Source of the DNA: Euzebya tangerina
Lineage (GTDB): Bacteria; Actinomycetota; Nitriliruptoria; Euzebyales; Euzebyaceae
Reading direction: 5' to 3'
NCBI RefSeq assembly: GCF_003074135.1
Contig: NZ_PPDK01000004.1
Location: 83,191 to 147,190, forward strand
Length of the DNA stretch: 64,000 bases
Each line of letters starts with the position of its first letter. Positions within the stretch are counted from its first letter, which is position 1. Both the position numbers and the translations under genes were made by a program. The notes under the pieces were generated by a model. It saw only the letters and a list, made by a program, of their open reading frames with translations, was not told the DNA's origin and did no database searches. This document shows positions 26,498-35,719 of this stretch, piece by piece.

Positions 26498-27697
26498 ATG
26501 TGGCGCCTCACCGAGACCGAAGAAGCACGACGAGAGCAGTTCCAGACCGACGTTCGCCGACTGATCCAACCCGAGGTGGACGGCATCCACGCGACGGGCG
26601 AGTACCCCCGGCGGTTGTACGACGTCATGGGGCGGGCCGGCATGCTGGGTGTCTCGATCCCAGCGGAGTTCGGCGGCCAGGGCCAGACGACGGTCACCGA
26701 TGCCGCCTGCGTCGAGGAGTTGGCGAAGGTCTCGGGGACGGTGTCCCTGATGGCTGCCTACGTGACGCTCACGGCCCTCCCGGTGATGATCGCCGGCTCA
26801 GCGGAGGTGAAGCAGACCATCCTCCCGCGGCTGTGCTCCGGCGAGTGGTTGGGTTCCTATGCCATCACCGAGCCGCACGCGGGCTCCAACCCGGCCGACA
26901 TGCGGACCACGGCCACCCGAACCGATGCCGGCTGGCTGATCAACGGGCAGAAGAAGTTCATCGGCAACGCGGGGATCAACGACGTGTACGTCATCTTCGC
27001 GAGGACGGGTGGGGAGGGAGCCGGCGGCATCAGCGCCTTCTGGCTCCCCGCCGACACACCGGGCATCACGGCCGAGGTGCTGCCGACCATGGGGCTGCCC
27101 GGGTGGCACCTCGGCCAGCCGAGGTTCACCGATGTCGAGGTGGGTGAGGACCACCTGATGGGCGGCGAGGGCAACGGGTTCGCCATCGCCATGCAGGCCT
27201 TCGACGCCTCACGGCTGATCGTCGCTGCGCAGGCGGTGGGGTTGGCGCAGGGTGCGATCGACCTGGCCATGGACTACGCGCTGCGCCGCCACACCTTCGG
27301 GGTCCCGGTCATCGATCATCAGGGCATCCAGTTCAAGCTGGCAGAGCTGGAGGCGCAGGTCGCTGCCGCCCGCTCGCTGACCTACATGGCTGCGACGATG
27401 GCCGACGAGGGGGCGGAGGGCCTGACCAAGATCAGCTCCTCGGCCAAGATGTTCGCCTCCGACGTGGCGATGCGGGCGACGACGGAGGCCGTCCAGGTGC
27501 TGGGTGGCAACGGGTACCTGGACGGGTTCCCGGCGGAGCGGATGATGCGTGATGCCAAGGTGCTGCAGATCTACGAAGGCACCAACGAGATCCAGAAGCT
27601 GGTCATCGCACGGGCCATGCGGGCCCAGGCGGAAGCCCGGGAGCCACTGTGGGCCGACCTCATGCCGGGCCAGCCGGGGGTCCCCGACGGGACCTAG
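26498..27697 (+). CDS. Acyl-CoA dehydrogenase
   Basis: A 399-residue FAD enzyme catalysing alpha,beta-dehydrogenation of acyl-CoA and passing electrons to ETF. It shows the signatures YAITEPHAGSNPADM, GQKKFIGNAG, and the C-terminal QIYEGTNEIQ segment that carries the catalytic base (the Glu of YEGTNE). AGGA lies eight bases before ATG 26498. Chain-length specificity is unknown. Functional partners in the window are etfAB near 60 kb and the acyl-CoA ligase near 7.5 kb. Confidence 0.93.
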   Translation: MWRLTETEEARREQFQTDVRRLIQPEVDGIHATGEYPRRLYDVMGRAGMLGVSIPAEFGGQGQTTVTDAACVEELAKVSGTVSLMAAYVTLTALPVMIAGSAEVKQTILPRLCSGEWLGSYAITEPHAGSNPADMRTTATRTDAGWLINGQKKFIGNAGINDVYVIFARTGGEGAGGISAFWLPADTPGITAEVLPTMGLPGWHLGQPRFTDVEVGEDHLMGGEGNGFAIAMQAFDASRLIVAAQAVGLAQGAIDLAMDYALRRHTFGVPVIDHQGIQFKLAELEAQVAAARSLTYMAATMADEGAEGLTKISSSAKMFASDVAMRATTEAVQVLGGNGYLDGFPAERMMRDAKVLQIYEGTNEIQKLVIARAMRAQAEAREPLWADLMPGQPGVPDGT

Positions 27698-27918
27698 CTG
27701 GCAACCCCTCGCCACCGCCCCAGGCCTCGATGTCCGCGCCCGACGTCAGGCCCATTGGACCGATGGGTCGCGGCTGGCTGTCGCAGCTGAGAATGGCTCC
27801 TGGGATCGGTGTCAACCGGATCGGCCTACCACGCGTCTTTACCGGCGGGGCACGCCCGTCCCACCGCCCGAACCCCGGTCGACCGAATCCACAGCCCTCC
27901 ACGTACGGAGCCACAACC

Positions 27919-30591
27919 ATGACCAGCTCACGAGCAGTCCTGCTCATCCTCGCCGTCACCGCCGCGCTGCTCGCACTGCCGGGTCCCGCGGCGGCCCAGC
28001 TGTCACGCCCGACCGGACTCGATGCAACCGTCGACACCGAGCGGGTGCGGGTGCACTACACGACCGATCCGTCCTCACCCGATGCCACCGACGAGGCGTT
28101 CGCGCGGTCGGTGGCCGAGTCCACCGAGCGGGCCTACGAGCTGCTCGTCGTCGAGGAGGGCTGGACGGCGCCGGCTGACGACGGCGACCTCGGCGGTGAT
28201 GGCCGGATCGACGTGTACATCCGCGAGCTCTTCGGGCCGGACGGTCAGGCGGACGCCGACCGTTCCTGCGACCTGCCCGGCTGCTCGTCGGTGTCGGGCT
28301 ACTTCAGCCTCGACCCCCAGTTCCTCGGCGGCGAACTCGACGGGCTCGTGATCCACGAGCTGCACCACGTCATCCAGTCGGCCATCAGCCAGGGCACGGA
28401 GCCGTGGTTCAAAGAGGCCACGTCGACCTACGAGGAGGTCGAGAACAGCGATCGCGTCCGGACCTTCGACGTCGGCGAGTACGCGAGGACGACGACGACC
28501 CCGCTCGACCGGGCCGAGTCGGTCGGTGAGGGGTTCGACCCGCAGCGGTTCTACGGCTCCCACGTGCTCCTGCAGTGGATCGGCGCCCGCCACGGGCTGC
28601 AGACGATCCAGCAGGCGTGGCAGGTCTCGGCGTCGACCAACGGCCTGGCCCTCCCTGCCCTCGACCAGGTGCTCGCCGAGCGCGACAGCTCCTTTCCCGT
28701 CGAGTTCCTCGGCTTCGCCGCCGCCTCCGCGGCCTGGAACCAGCCGGGCACGTTCCCCCGTGACACCGTGGAGGGCCGCGAACTCGTCTACCCGACCGTC
28801 GAGCGACAGGGTCGACTCGAGGCCGATGACGCGATCGACGTGACGCTCGATCACGCGTCGTATGCCGTCTACGACGTCGCTCCGACTCGGGACATGACCA
28901 TCACGGTGACCACGGCCCCGTACCTGCTGGGTGGGGCTGCCCTCGTCGTCGAGCAGCTCGACGGGACGGTTCAGACCACCCTCAGCCCGTTCGAGGACGG
29001 CTCTGCCGAGGTCTCGTTCCTCGGCGTCGAGGAGGCGACCGCCGTGTCGCTCGTGGTCGTGAACGCGGAGTTCGAGAACCGTGGCGTCGAGCCGGACGAC
29101 GTCGACGCGCAGGTGCAGCTGACGTCTGGAGGGGGTGCGATCCCCACCGGCGAGCCGGTCTCAGCCCGCGTCGAGGGTTCCAACCGCTACGCGACGGCCG
29201 CGAGCCTGGCCGCCCTCGACCGTCCCGACGGCGCCGACACCGTCATCCTTGCCCGTGCCGACGACTTCCCGGACGCCCTGGCTGCCTCGGCGCTGTCCCC
29301 CGGTGGAACGGTGCCGGTGCTCGTCACCGACACCGAGCGGCTGAACCTCGAGACCGAGCAGGCGCTGGCCGACCTCGGTCCCTCAACCGTCTTGGTCATG
29401 GGCGGCACGGACGCCGTCTCCGAGGCGGTGGTCGACGCGCTACCGGCCTCGATCGCCGACATCCGCCGCGTCGAGGGGCCCAACCGTTTCGCCACCGCCG
29501 CCGACGCGGCATCGCTCTTGGCGGAGCGCACCACCGGTGAGGTCGAGTTCGCGCGCTCGGCGTTCCTCGCCGACGGCGGCGACTTCGCCGCCGCTCTGGC
29601 TGCCGGTCCAGCAGCCGCCCAGCAGGGCTTCCCGATCCTCCTCGCCGAGCAGGATCGCCTCCCCGAAGAGACCGAGGCCGCCCTGGTCGACACCGAGATC
29701 GAGCGCGTCTACCTGCTCGGGGGCCCCGACGAGTTGGGCACCGAGGTCGAGGCCGTGGTCGCCGACCTCGGCATCGAGGTGACCCGTATCGCGGGTGCCG
29801 ACCGCCTCGGCACGGTCGAGGCCGTCGCGGCCGCGTCCCTCGAGCGCGGCTGGGTCGCCGGTCAGGGCGTGCTGCTCGGCCGCGGCGACCTGTTCGTCGA
29901 CGTCCTCGCCGCCGGTCCGCACGGCGCCGCCACCGGGTCGCCGATCGTTCTGACCCAGTCGCCGGACGTCCTCGGCACCGGCGCGACGTCGTTCCTGGCT
30001 GACCCGTCGCTCCCCCTGCCGGACTACGTGCGGGCGATCGGCGGGAGCACCGCCGTGCAGCCGGACGTCTTGGGCGCGGCAGTGGCCGCCACGACGCGTC
30101 GCGGTCCGGTCGACGTGGAAGATGGACTTGCCTTCAGCCTCTTCGGCGTGGGGGACGACCAGCAGACGACGTTGCCGGCCGATGGGTCCGCTCAACTGAC
30201 CGTCGAGGGGATCTTCCCCGACCAGTTGCTGCCCGAGGTGTTCGAGGTCGCCCTCTTCCCCTGTACCGGGCAGCCCGAGCCGATCGACGGCGTGGACGTC
30301 CTGCTGACCGACGCCGACGACGACGGTCGGGCCGACGGTCCTGGCTCGTCGGACGCCGGTGCGGTGGCCATCGGCTCTCTGGAGGGGAGGCCGATCGACA
30401 CGGTCGCGGCGCTGCACGACGCGCCCGTCGGTGACGACAACGTCCTGACGTTCGAGCTCACAGGCGGGGGAACCCCCGACTGCGCGATCCTCGTGGTGTG
30501 GGAGGATGCCGACGGCGACGGCCAGCTCCGCCTGGCCACCGACGGCCGGCCGGCGGAGAGCTTCGGTACGACCCGGGTGACCATCGAGTAG
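27919..30591 (+). CDS. Secreted HExxH metalloprotease-like protein with cell-wall-binding type 2 repeats
   Basis: An 890-residue exported protein. A Sec signal peptide (about 1-27, ending AAAQ) is followed by a domain with HELHH at residues 146-150 and WFKEATSTYEE downstream, as in zinc metalloproteases of the MXAN_6640 type. Three CWB2 repeats begin at about residue 412 (EGSNRYATAASLA, EGPNRFATAADAAS, AGADRLGTVEAVAAA), each with the FPDALAAS-like and VLVMGGTDAVSE-like elements. A C-terminal domain of about 170 residues contains two calcium-loop-like DADxDGxxD segments. It probably acts at the cell wall. The start is chosen by the signal peptide; activity is not proved. Confidence 0.85.
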   Translation: MTSSRAVLLILAVTAALLALPGPAAAQLSRPTGLDATVDTERVRVHYTTDPSSPDATDEAFARSVAESTERAYELLVVEEGWTAPADDGDLGGDGRIDVYIRELFGPDGQADADRSCDLPGCSSVSGYFSLDPQFLGGELDGLVIHELHHVIQSAISQGTEPWFKEATSTYEEVENSDRVRTFDVGEYARTTTTPLDRAESVGEGFDPQRFYGSHVLLQWIGARHGLQTIQQAWQVSASTNGLALPALDQVLAERDSSFPVEFLGFAAASAAWNQPGTFPRDTVEGRELVYPTVERQGRLEADDAIDVTLDHASYAVYDVAPTRDMTITVTTAPYLLGGAALVVEQLDGTVQTTLSPFEDGSAEVSFLGVEEATAVSLVVVNAEFENRGVEPDDVDAQVQLTSGGGAIPTGEPVSARVEGSNRYATAASLAALDRPDGADTVILARADDFPDALAASALSPGGTVPVLVTDTERLNLETEQALADLGPSTVLVMGGTDAVSEAVVDALPASIADIRRVEGPNRFATAADAASLLAERTTGEVEFARSAFLADGGDFAAALAAGPAAAQQGFPILLAEQDRLPEETEAALVDTEIERVYLLGGPDELGTEVEAVVADLGIEVTRIAGADRLGTVEAVAAASLERGWVAGQGVLLGRGDLFVDVLAAGPHGAATGSPIVLTQSPDVLGTGATSFLADPSLPLPDYVRAIGGSTAVQPDVLGAAVAATTRRGPVDVEDGLAFSLFGVGDDQQTTLPADGSAQLTVEGIFPDQLLPEVFEVALFPCTGQPEPIDGVDVLLTDADDDGRADGPGSSDAGAVAIGSLEGRPIDTVAALHDAPVGDDNVLTFELTGGGTPDCAILVVWEDADGDGQLRLATDGRPAESFGTTRVTIE

Positions 30592-30708
30592 TGGTCCGGT
30601 GTGCTGGCTGGGTCAGGTCGCGTCGTCGGGGATCCTGACCTCGCTGATCGACGGCGCCGACACGGTGAGGGCATCCGGTGGTGGCGACCAGCAAACCTCG
30701 CATCAGCA

Positions 30709-31686
30709 TCAGAGGTGCGGCCGGACCTCCTCGGTGAAGAAGCGGATGGTCGCCTCGACATCGTTGCCGATCGGGATCAGCGAGAGGTTGCGGAAGCCGG
30801 CGTCGACGAACCCGGTGATGGCCTCGGCGTAGGACTGCGGGTCGGGGCCGTGCGGGACGACGTCGGCCATGTCTGCGGGCTCGGCCAGTTCGGTCGCCGC
30901 CGCGAAGTTGACCGGGTTCGGGAGCTCGGACATCACCTTCCAGCCCGACAGGGCGAAGCGCATCTTCTCGTGTGCCAGGCGCAGCCCCTCCTCCGCGGTG
31001 TCGGCGTAGGCCATGGGCACCTCCGACCAGGTCTGGGCCGCATCGCCGCCGCGCTCGCCCCAGCCAGCGATCAGGTCCGGATCAGCGTCGGTGGCCATGA
31101 TCCCGTCGGCCTCGACGGCGGCTGCGAGGTCCAGCGACTGGTCACCCGAGACGCCGAGCACGATCCGCATCGGCGTCTCCGGCAGGTCGTAGATCCGGAC
31201 GTCGTCGGCGGTGAAGTGCTCGCCCCGGTAGCTCTGGAACCCGCCCTCGCCGAGCAGCGAGATGATCTCGCACGCCTCGCGGAGCATCTCGTGCCGGACC
31301 GCGACCGACGGGAACGGCTTGCCGGTGACGTGTTCGTTGAGCCGCTCGCCAGCGCCGAGCGCCAGGGTGAAGGGGTGGTCGCTCATCGCGGCCACGGTGG
31401 CGGCGGCTTGGGCGATGATCACCGGGTGGTAGCGGCCGATGGGGCAGGTCAACCCGGTCGCCATCTCGATGCTCGTCGCCGCCGCGACCCCGCCGAGGAC
31501 GGACCAGGCGAAGGGCGAGTGGTCGTGCTCGGGGAGCCAGGGGTGGATGTGGTCGGAGATGCAGACGAAGTCGAGGCCTGCCTCCTCGGCCATCTGCGCC
31601 TGTCGGACGAGCGCTCGTGGGCCGTACAGCTCAGACATGAGCTTGAGGCCGAAGCGGGGGGATCCTGTCGCTGGGGTGCTGGTCAT
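30709..31686 (-). CDS. F420-dependent LLM-class oxidoreductase (glucose-6-phosphate dehydrogenase-like family)
   Basis: A 325-residue luciferase-like monooxygenase-fold enzyme expected to use coenzyme F420. The N-terminus FGLKLMSELYGPRALVRQAQMAEEAGLDFVCISDH, with HPWL after it, and the segment LGAGERLNEHVTG match the subfamily grouped with F420-dependent glucose-6-phosphate dehydrogenase. The natural substrate is often unknown. A GGAAGGGG site precedes ATG 31686. It is 23 bases downstream of gatB, on the same strand, perhaps by read-through. Its presence implies F420 in the host. Confidence 0.85.
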   Translation of the reverse strand: MTSTPATGSPRFGLKLMSELYGPRALVRQAQMAEEAGLDFVCISDHIHPWLPEHDHSPFAWSVLGGVAAATSIEMATGLTCPIGRYHPVIIAQAAATVAAMSDHPFTLALGAGERLNEHVTGKPFPSVAVRHEMLREACEIISLLGEGGFQSYRGEHFTADDVRIYDLPETPMRIVLGVSGDQSLDLAAAVEADGIMATDADPDLIAGWGERGGDAAQTWSEVPMAYADTAEEGLRLAHEKMRFALSGWKVMSELPNPVNFAAATELAEPADMADVVPHGPDPQSYAEAITGFVDAGFRNLSLIPIGNDVEATIRFFTEEVRPHL

Positions 31687-31708
31687 GGGCCACCCCTTCC
31701 CGGCGGCG

Positions 31709-33214
31709 CTAGCTGGTCAACTTCTCCGCCAGCAGTTGGTTCACCACCGCCGGGTTGGCCTTGCCCTGCGTCGCCCGCATGACGCCGCCCACCAGGGCCC
31801 CGATGGCCTTGGTGTTGCCGTCCCGGACCTTCTGGGCCGCATCGGCCTGCTCGGCGATCACCTGCTCGACGATGCGCTCCAGCTCGCCGGTGTCGCTGAC
31901 CTGCTCGTGGTCAGCCGCCAGCTCGGTCGGTGAGCCCTTGCCGGCCATGACGTCGGCCAGGACCTTGCGCGCCCCACCCTTGGCCAGCGTCCCGTCGGCG
32001 ATGAGCGCGAGCAGCGCTGCCAGATCCTCGCCGCTGAGGACCTCGGTTGCCGGGCGGCCGTGTTCGTTCTGCCAGGCCGCCACCTCGTTGGTCAGCCACT
32101 TGGTGGCCTCGTTGGCGTCGACGCCCGGCTGCTTGGCAGCGAGGGCGGCGTCGAGCAGGGGCACCAGGCCGGCGTCGTACAGCACGACGGCGTCCCCCGC
32201 GTCCACCCCGACCTCCTGGGTCAGCCGGGCGCGAGTCTGTGCCGGCAGCTCCGGCAGCGAGGCGCGGATCTGTTCGATCCACTCGGGGTCGGGGGCCACC
32301 TCGACCAGGTCGGGGTCGGGGAAGTACCGGTAGTCGTCCAGTGTCTCCTTGCGCCGGAGGGTGGAGGTCCGACCGGCATCCTCGTTCCAGTGCCGCGTCT
32401 CCTGCACGACCGTTCCACCTGAGCTGAGGACGTCGACCTGACGGGTGATCTCGTAGGAGATGGCCCGTCCGAGAGACCGGACGGAGTTGAGGTTCTTGAC
32501 CTCGGCCCTTGTGCCGTACGGCGTCCCCGGCCGGTGGACGGACACGTTGGCGTCACACCGCATCGACCCCTCCTCCAGCTTCGCGTCGGAGATGCCGAGC
32601 GCCAGGACGATGGCCCGCAGCTCGGTCAGGTAGGCCTGCGCTTCGTCGGCGCTGCGGATGTCGGGCTCGGAGACGCACTCGAGCAGTGGGACGCCTGCTC
32701 GGTTGTAGTCGACGAGCGAGTACGAGGCGCCGGCGATCCGACCGGTCTCACCGGCGTGTGTGGTCTTGCCGGCATCCTCCTCCATGTGCACCCGGGTGAT
32801 GCCGACACGCTTGGTCCCGCCGTCGGGCAGGGTGACGTCGAGGTGCCCCTGCCCGCAGATGGGGATGTCGTACTGGGAGATCTGGTAGTTCTTCGGCATG
32901 TCCGGATAGAAGTAGTTCTTCCGGTGGAACTGGCTGGACGGCTCGATCGCGCAGTCGAGGGCGAGACCGAGCCTGATGGCGTACTCCACAGCCGTGCCGT
33001 TGACGACGGGCAGGGTGCCGGGGAGCCCCAGGTCGACCGCGCTCACCCGCGTGTTCGGGTCGCCGCCGAAGGCGTTGGGGCAGGCCGAGAACATCTTGGT
33101 CTTCGTCGACAGCTCGACGTGGACCTCGAGGCCGATGACGGCCTGGTAGACGGTCCCGTCGGGGCCGGTGGTGGTGGTGTCGTTGGCGTCAGCGGCGTCG
33201 GTGGTGGTACTCAT
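31709..33214 (-). CDS. gatB: Asp/Glu-tRNA(Asn/Gln) amidotransferase subunit B
   Basis: GatB binds misacylated tRNA and phosphorylates the bound Glu or Asp before transamidation. The 501-residue protein has [20 protein letters not shown] at its N-terminus, [43 protein letters not shown], and the C-terminal YqeY-like tail domain. The start overlaps the gatA stop by four bases, indicating translational coupling. Confidence 0.97.
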   Translation of the reverse strand: MSTTTDAADANDTTTTGPDGTVYQAVIGLEVHVELSTKTKMFSACPNAFGGDPNTRVSAVDLGLPGTLPVVNGTAVEYAIRLGLALDCAIEPSSQFHRKNYFYPDMPKNYQISQYDIPICGQGHLDVTLPDGGTKRVGITRVHMEEDAGKTTHAGETGRIAGASYSLVDYNRAGVPLLECVSEPDIRSADEAQAYLTELRAIVLALGISDAKLEEGSMRCDANVSVHRPGTPYGTRAEVKNLNSVRSLGRAISYEITRQVDVLSSGGTVVQETRHWNEDAGRTSTLRRKETLDDYRYFPDPDLVEVAPDPEWIEQIRASLPELPAQTRARLTQEVGVDAGDAVVLYDAGLVPLLDAALAAKQPGVDANEATKWLTNEVAAWQNEHGRPATEVLSGEDLAALLALIADGTLAKGGARKVLADVMAGKGSPTELAADHEQVSDTGELERIVEQVIAEQADAAQKVRDGNTKAIGALVGGVMRATQGKANPAVVNQLLAEKLTS

Positions 33215-34728
33215 GCCGTCGGTGCCTCCAGTGCGTTCGCGCCACGTGGGGTCAGGTCTAGGTCGAGGTCAGCCTCGAGTGCAGCCGCGGTCTGCAGCAT
33301 GACCGGCTCGCCGAGCAGCGGCCCGATGAGTTGCAGGCCAACCGGTAGGCCGTCGCGGCCCTCGGCCTCGGGTGCGCCGTCGTCGAAGCCGACCGGCAGA
33401 CTCATGGCCGGCATGCCCGCAAGGCTCGCGGGGACGGCGTAGATGTCGTTGAGGTACATCGCCAGCGGATCAGCCGTCTTGTCCCCCAGCGGGAAGGCCA
33501 CCGTCGGGCAGGTCGGGCCCACCAACACGTCGGCCTGGTCGAAGGCGGCCGCGAAGTCGCGGATGATCAGCGTCCGGACCTTCTGGGCCTGGCCGTAGTA
33601 GGCGTCGAAGTAGCCGGCTGAGAGGGCGTAGGTGCCGATCATGATGCGACGCTTGACCTCGGCGCCGAAGCCGGCGGCGCGCGTGGCGGCCATCATCTCG
33701 TGTGTGGTCGCTCCGTCGACGCGCAGGCCGTAGCGCACCCCGTCGTAGCGGGAGAGGTTGGCCGAGGCCTCCGATGGCGCGATCAGGTAGTACGCCGGCA
33801 GGCCGTAGGAGGCGTGGGGCAGCGTCACCTCCACGATCTCAGCACCCAGGGCGGCCAGCCGGTCGATGGCGTGTCGGACGGCGGTCATGACGCCGGGGTC
33901 GGCTTCCGCGCCGCCGCCGGTGCCCATCCACTCCGTCACGATGCCGACCCTGAGCCCCTCGACACCGGCGTCGAGCCCCTCAGTGTAGGAGGTCATCGGC
34001 TCGGGGATCGAGGTCGAGTCGAGGGGGTCGTGGCCACAGATGGCCTGCAGGCCCACCGCCGCGTCGTGGACGGTCCGACCGAAGGTGCCGGCCTGGTCCA
34101 GGGAGCTTGCGAAGGCGATCAGGCCGTACCGGGAGGCTCGCCCGTAGGTCGGCTTGATGCCCACGGTGCCGGTCACGGAGGCGGGTTGGCGGATCGATCC
34201 CCCCGTGTCGGTGCCGAGCGAGAGCGGCGAGTGGAAGCCGGCGACCGCAGCGGCCGACCCGCCGGAGGAGCCGCCGGGGATCCGACCGAGGTCCCACGGG
34301 TTGTGGGTGTCCCCCCAGGCGGAGTTCTCGGTGGAGGAGCCCATCGCGAACTCGTCCATGTTGGTCTTGCCCAGGATGATGCCGCCGGCCTGCTTGACCT
34401 TGCTGACCACGGTGGCGTCATAGGGCGGGCGGAAGCCCTCGAGGATCTTCGAGCCGGCGGTCGTCGCCACTCCCGTCAGGCACATCAGGTCCTTGATGGC
34501 GACCGGGATTCCTGCCAGTGGCCCCACGGACTCGCCGGCGGCCCGGCTGGTGTCGATGGCCTCGGCGTCCGCAAGTGCCTGCTCGGCCGTCATCTCGAGC
34601 CACGCACCGAGGCGCTCGTCGGTGGCGGCGATCCGGTCCAGGTGGGCCTGGGTGACCTCGACGGCGGAGGTGTCACCGACGGCCATGGCCTGGGTGAGCT
34701 GGGCGGCGGTCTTGGTGACGAGGCTCAC
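33211..34728 (-). CDS. gatA: Asp/Glu-tRNA(Asn/Gln) amidotransferase subunit A
   Basis: The amidase subunit releases ammonia from glutamine. The 505-residue protein has the Ser-cisSer-Lys triad: Lys in [10 protein letters not shown], cis-Ser in [13 protein letters not shown], and nucleophile Ser in [13 protein letters not shown]. It overlaps gatC and gatB by four bases each. Confidence 0.97.
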   Translation of the reverse strand: MSLVTKTAAQLTQAMAVGDTSAVEVTQAHLDRIAATDERLGAWLEMTAEQALADAEAIDTSRAAGESVGPLAGIPVAIKDLMCLTGVATTAGSKILEGFRPPYDATVVSKVKQAGGIILGKTNMDEFAMGSSTENSAWGDTHNPWDLGRIPGGSSGGSAAAVAGFHSPLSLGTDTGGSIRQPASVTGTVGIKPTYGRASRYGLIAFASSLDQAGTFGRTVHDAAVGLQAICGHDPLDSTSIPEPMTSYTEGLDAGVEGLRVGIVTEWMGTGGGAEADPGVMTAVRHAIDRLAALGAEIVEVTLPHASYGLPAYYLIAPSEASANLSRYDGVRYGLRVDGATTHEMMAATRAAGFGAEVKRRIMIGTYALSAGYFDAYYGQAQKVRTLIIRDFAAAFDQADVLVGPTCPTVAFPLGDKTADPLAMYLNDIYAVPASLAGMPAMSLPVGFDDGAPEAEGRDGLPVGLQLIGPLLGEPVMLQTAAALEADLDLDLTPRGANALEAPTA

Positions 34729-35075
34729 TGGCGCTCACCCACGCTCTGCTGGCCCAAGGGGGCGGCTCCCCCTTCCGAACCCCCCTCACCCACTATTCTC
34801 GGAACCCGGAACTGCGTGTCCTGCTCGGCCGGCGCGTTGGCGATGACCTCCTCGGGTGGGAGGGGCTCACCGACCTCCTCATCGCTGCGGAAGACGTTCT
34901 TCAGCGGGTAGGCGTGCGACGTCGGGGGAACCTCGGAGACGGCCACCTCACCGACCTTCTCGGCGTAGGCCAGGATCTCGGCCAACTGCGGGACCAGGCC
35001 CTGGACCTCCTCGTCGGTCAGGGCCAGCTGGGCCAGGTTGGCGACGTGCCGCACGTCGTCTTCGGAGAGAGCCAT
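34725..35075 (-). CDS. gatC: Asp/Glu-tRNA(Asn/Gln) amidotransferase subunit C
   Basis: A 116-residue subunit that stabilises GatA-GatB. The N-terminus [23 protein letters not shown] and the motif [21 protein letters not shown] are typical. The C-terminus is about 20 residues longer than usual. There is no Shine-Dalgarno site, but TAGCGT lies exactly seven bases upstream of ATG 35075, so the gatCAB transcript is probably leaderless. It heads the gatCAB operon. Confidence 0.95.
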   Translation of the reverse strand: MALSEDDVRHVANLAQLALTDEEVQGLVPQLAEILAYAEKVGEVAVSEVPPTSHAYPLKNVFRSDEEVGEPLPPEEVIANAPAEQDTQFRVPRIVGEGGSEGGAAPLGQQSVGERQ

Positions 35076-35082
35076 GGCCGGA

Positions 35083-35088
35083 ACGCTA
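35083..35088 (-). promoter_or_regulatory. -10 box for leaderless gatC transcript
   Basis: TAGCGT, then TCCGGCC, then ATG on the minus strand. The geometry matches the other leaderless starts noted here. Confidence 0.55.
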
Positions 35089-35139
35089 GCGGCAGGTCGA
35101 AGAACCGTCTGACCTGCATCATGATGTTAGGTCTGGTGC

Positions 35140-35359
35140 ATGCGTACGACGTTCCTTGGAGGACGATGTGCCGGCGGAGCATGAGCGCCTGCGACGTGCG
35201 GAGGGAATCGGGATCAGCGAGGCCGTGAATCGGCTGATCCGGGCGGGCCTCGCGGCGCCCCCCGCCGCACGCCCGTATCTGCATCGTACAGCTGCGGTCG
35301 GCATCACCGTCGACGTCGCCAACGTCGGCGAGGTGCTCGACCTGCTCGACCAGGCCTAG
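35140..35359 (+). pseudogene. Remnant of a VapB-type antitoxin gene
   Basis: ATG CGT ACG ACG at 35140 (MRTT) is a typical VapB beginning but runs into a stop within 15 codons. One base out of frame, from 35156, the sequence continues LEDDVPAEHERLRRAEGIGISEAVNRLIRAG, a ribbon-helix-helix-like antitoxin body, and ends at TAG 35357. The pair of frames suggests a +1 frameshift near 35152-35155. Alternatively translation starts at TTG 35156, which has no good ribosome site. It is followed without a gap by a broken PIN-domain toxin, which supports decay of the pair. Confidence 0.6.
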
Positions 35360-35642
35360 CTCTTGCTGGTCGACGCCAACCTGCTGCTCTACGCCGTCGA
35401 CACGGCGAGCCCTGATCATGGCCCGGGGCGGCCTGGCTGAGCGCCGTCCTGCAGGGTCGCAGGCGTGTCGGGCTGTCGTGGCCGGACTGGTCGGCCGACA
35501 TCAGATCACCGGCAACCTGGTGCCGGACGCCATGCTCGCGGCCCTGGCCCTGGAGCATGGCTTGACCGTGTACAGCGCCGACACCGACTTCGCCCGCTTC
35601 GACGAGCTCAACTGGGTCCACCCCCTGTGGACCGGTTCGTGA
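35360..35642 (+). pseudogene. Decayed VapC (PIN-domain ribonuclease) toxin gene
   Basis: Fragments of one PIN protein lie in three frames. LLVDANLLLYAVDTASPDH at 35363-35419 holds the first catalytic Asp. AWLSAVLQGRRRVGLSWPDW follows at about 35430-35490. From about 35485, LVGRHQITGNLVPDAMLAALALEHGLTVYSADTDFARF holds the later Asp residues and the C-terminus, ending at TGA 35642. An intact VapC is about 130-145 residues; roughly 50-60 central residues are missing. So the gene has a frameshift and an internal deletion, and no active toxin can be made from a single frame. Confidence 0.75.
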
Positions 35643-35719
35643 GGCAACCGGGGGACGAGGTGCCGGACATCGTGCTTCGTGAGCGTGGACCAGCCGGTCC
35701 GGTTCGGATCGTCTCTCGG

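Noticed and set aside
27649..27918. Longer N-terminus for the CWB2 metalloprotease-like protein
   Set aside because: The extra 90 codons overlap the acyl-CoA dehydrogenase gene and lack any family resemblance; ATG 27919 begins a clean signal peptide.
30605..30650. GGTCAGG/CCTGACC hairpin after the CWB2 gene as terminator
   Set aside because: The 7-bp stem has a long loop and no U tract; I could not support it as a terminator.
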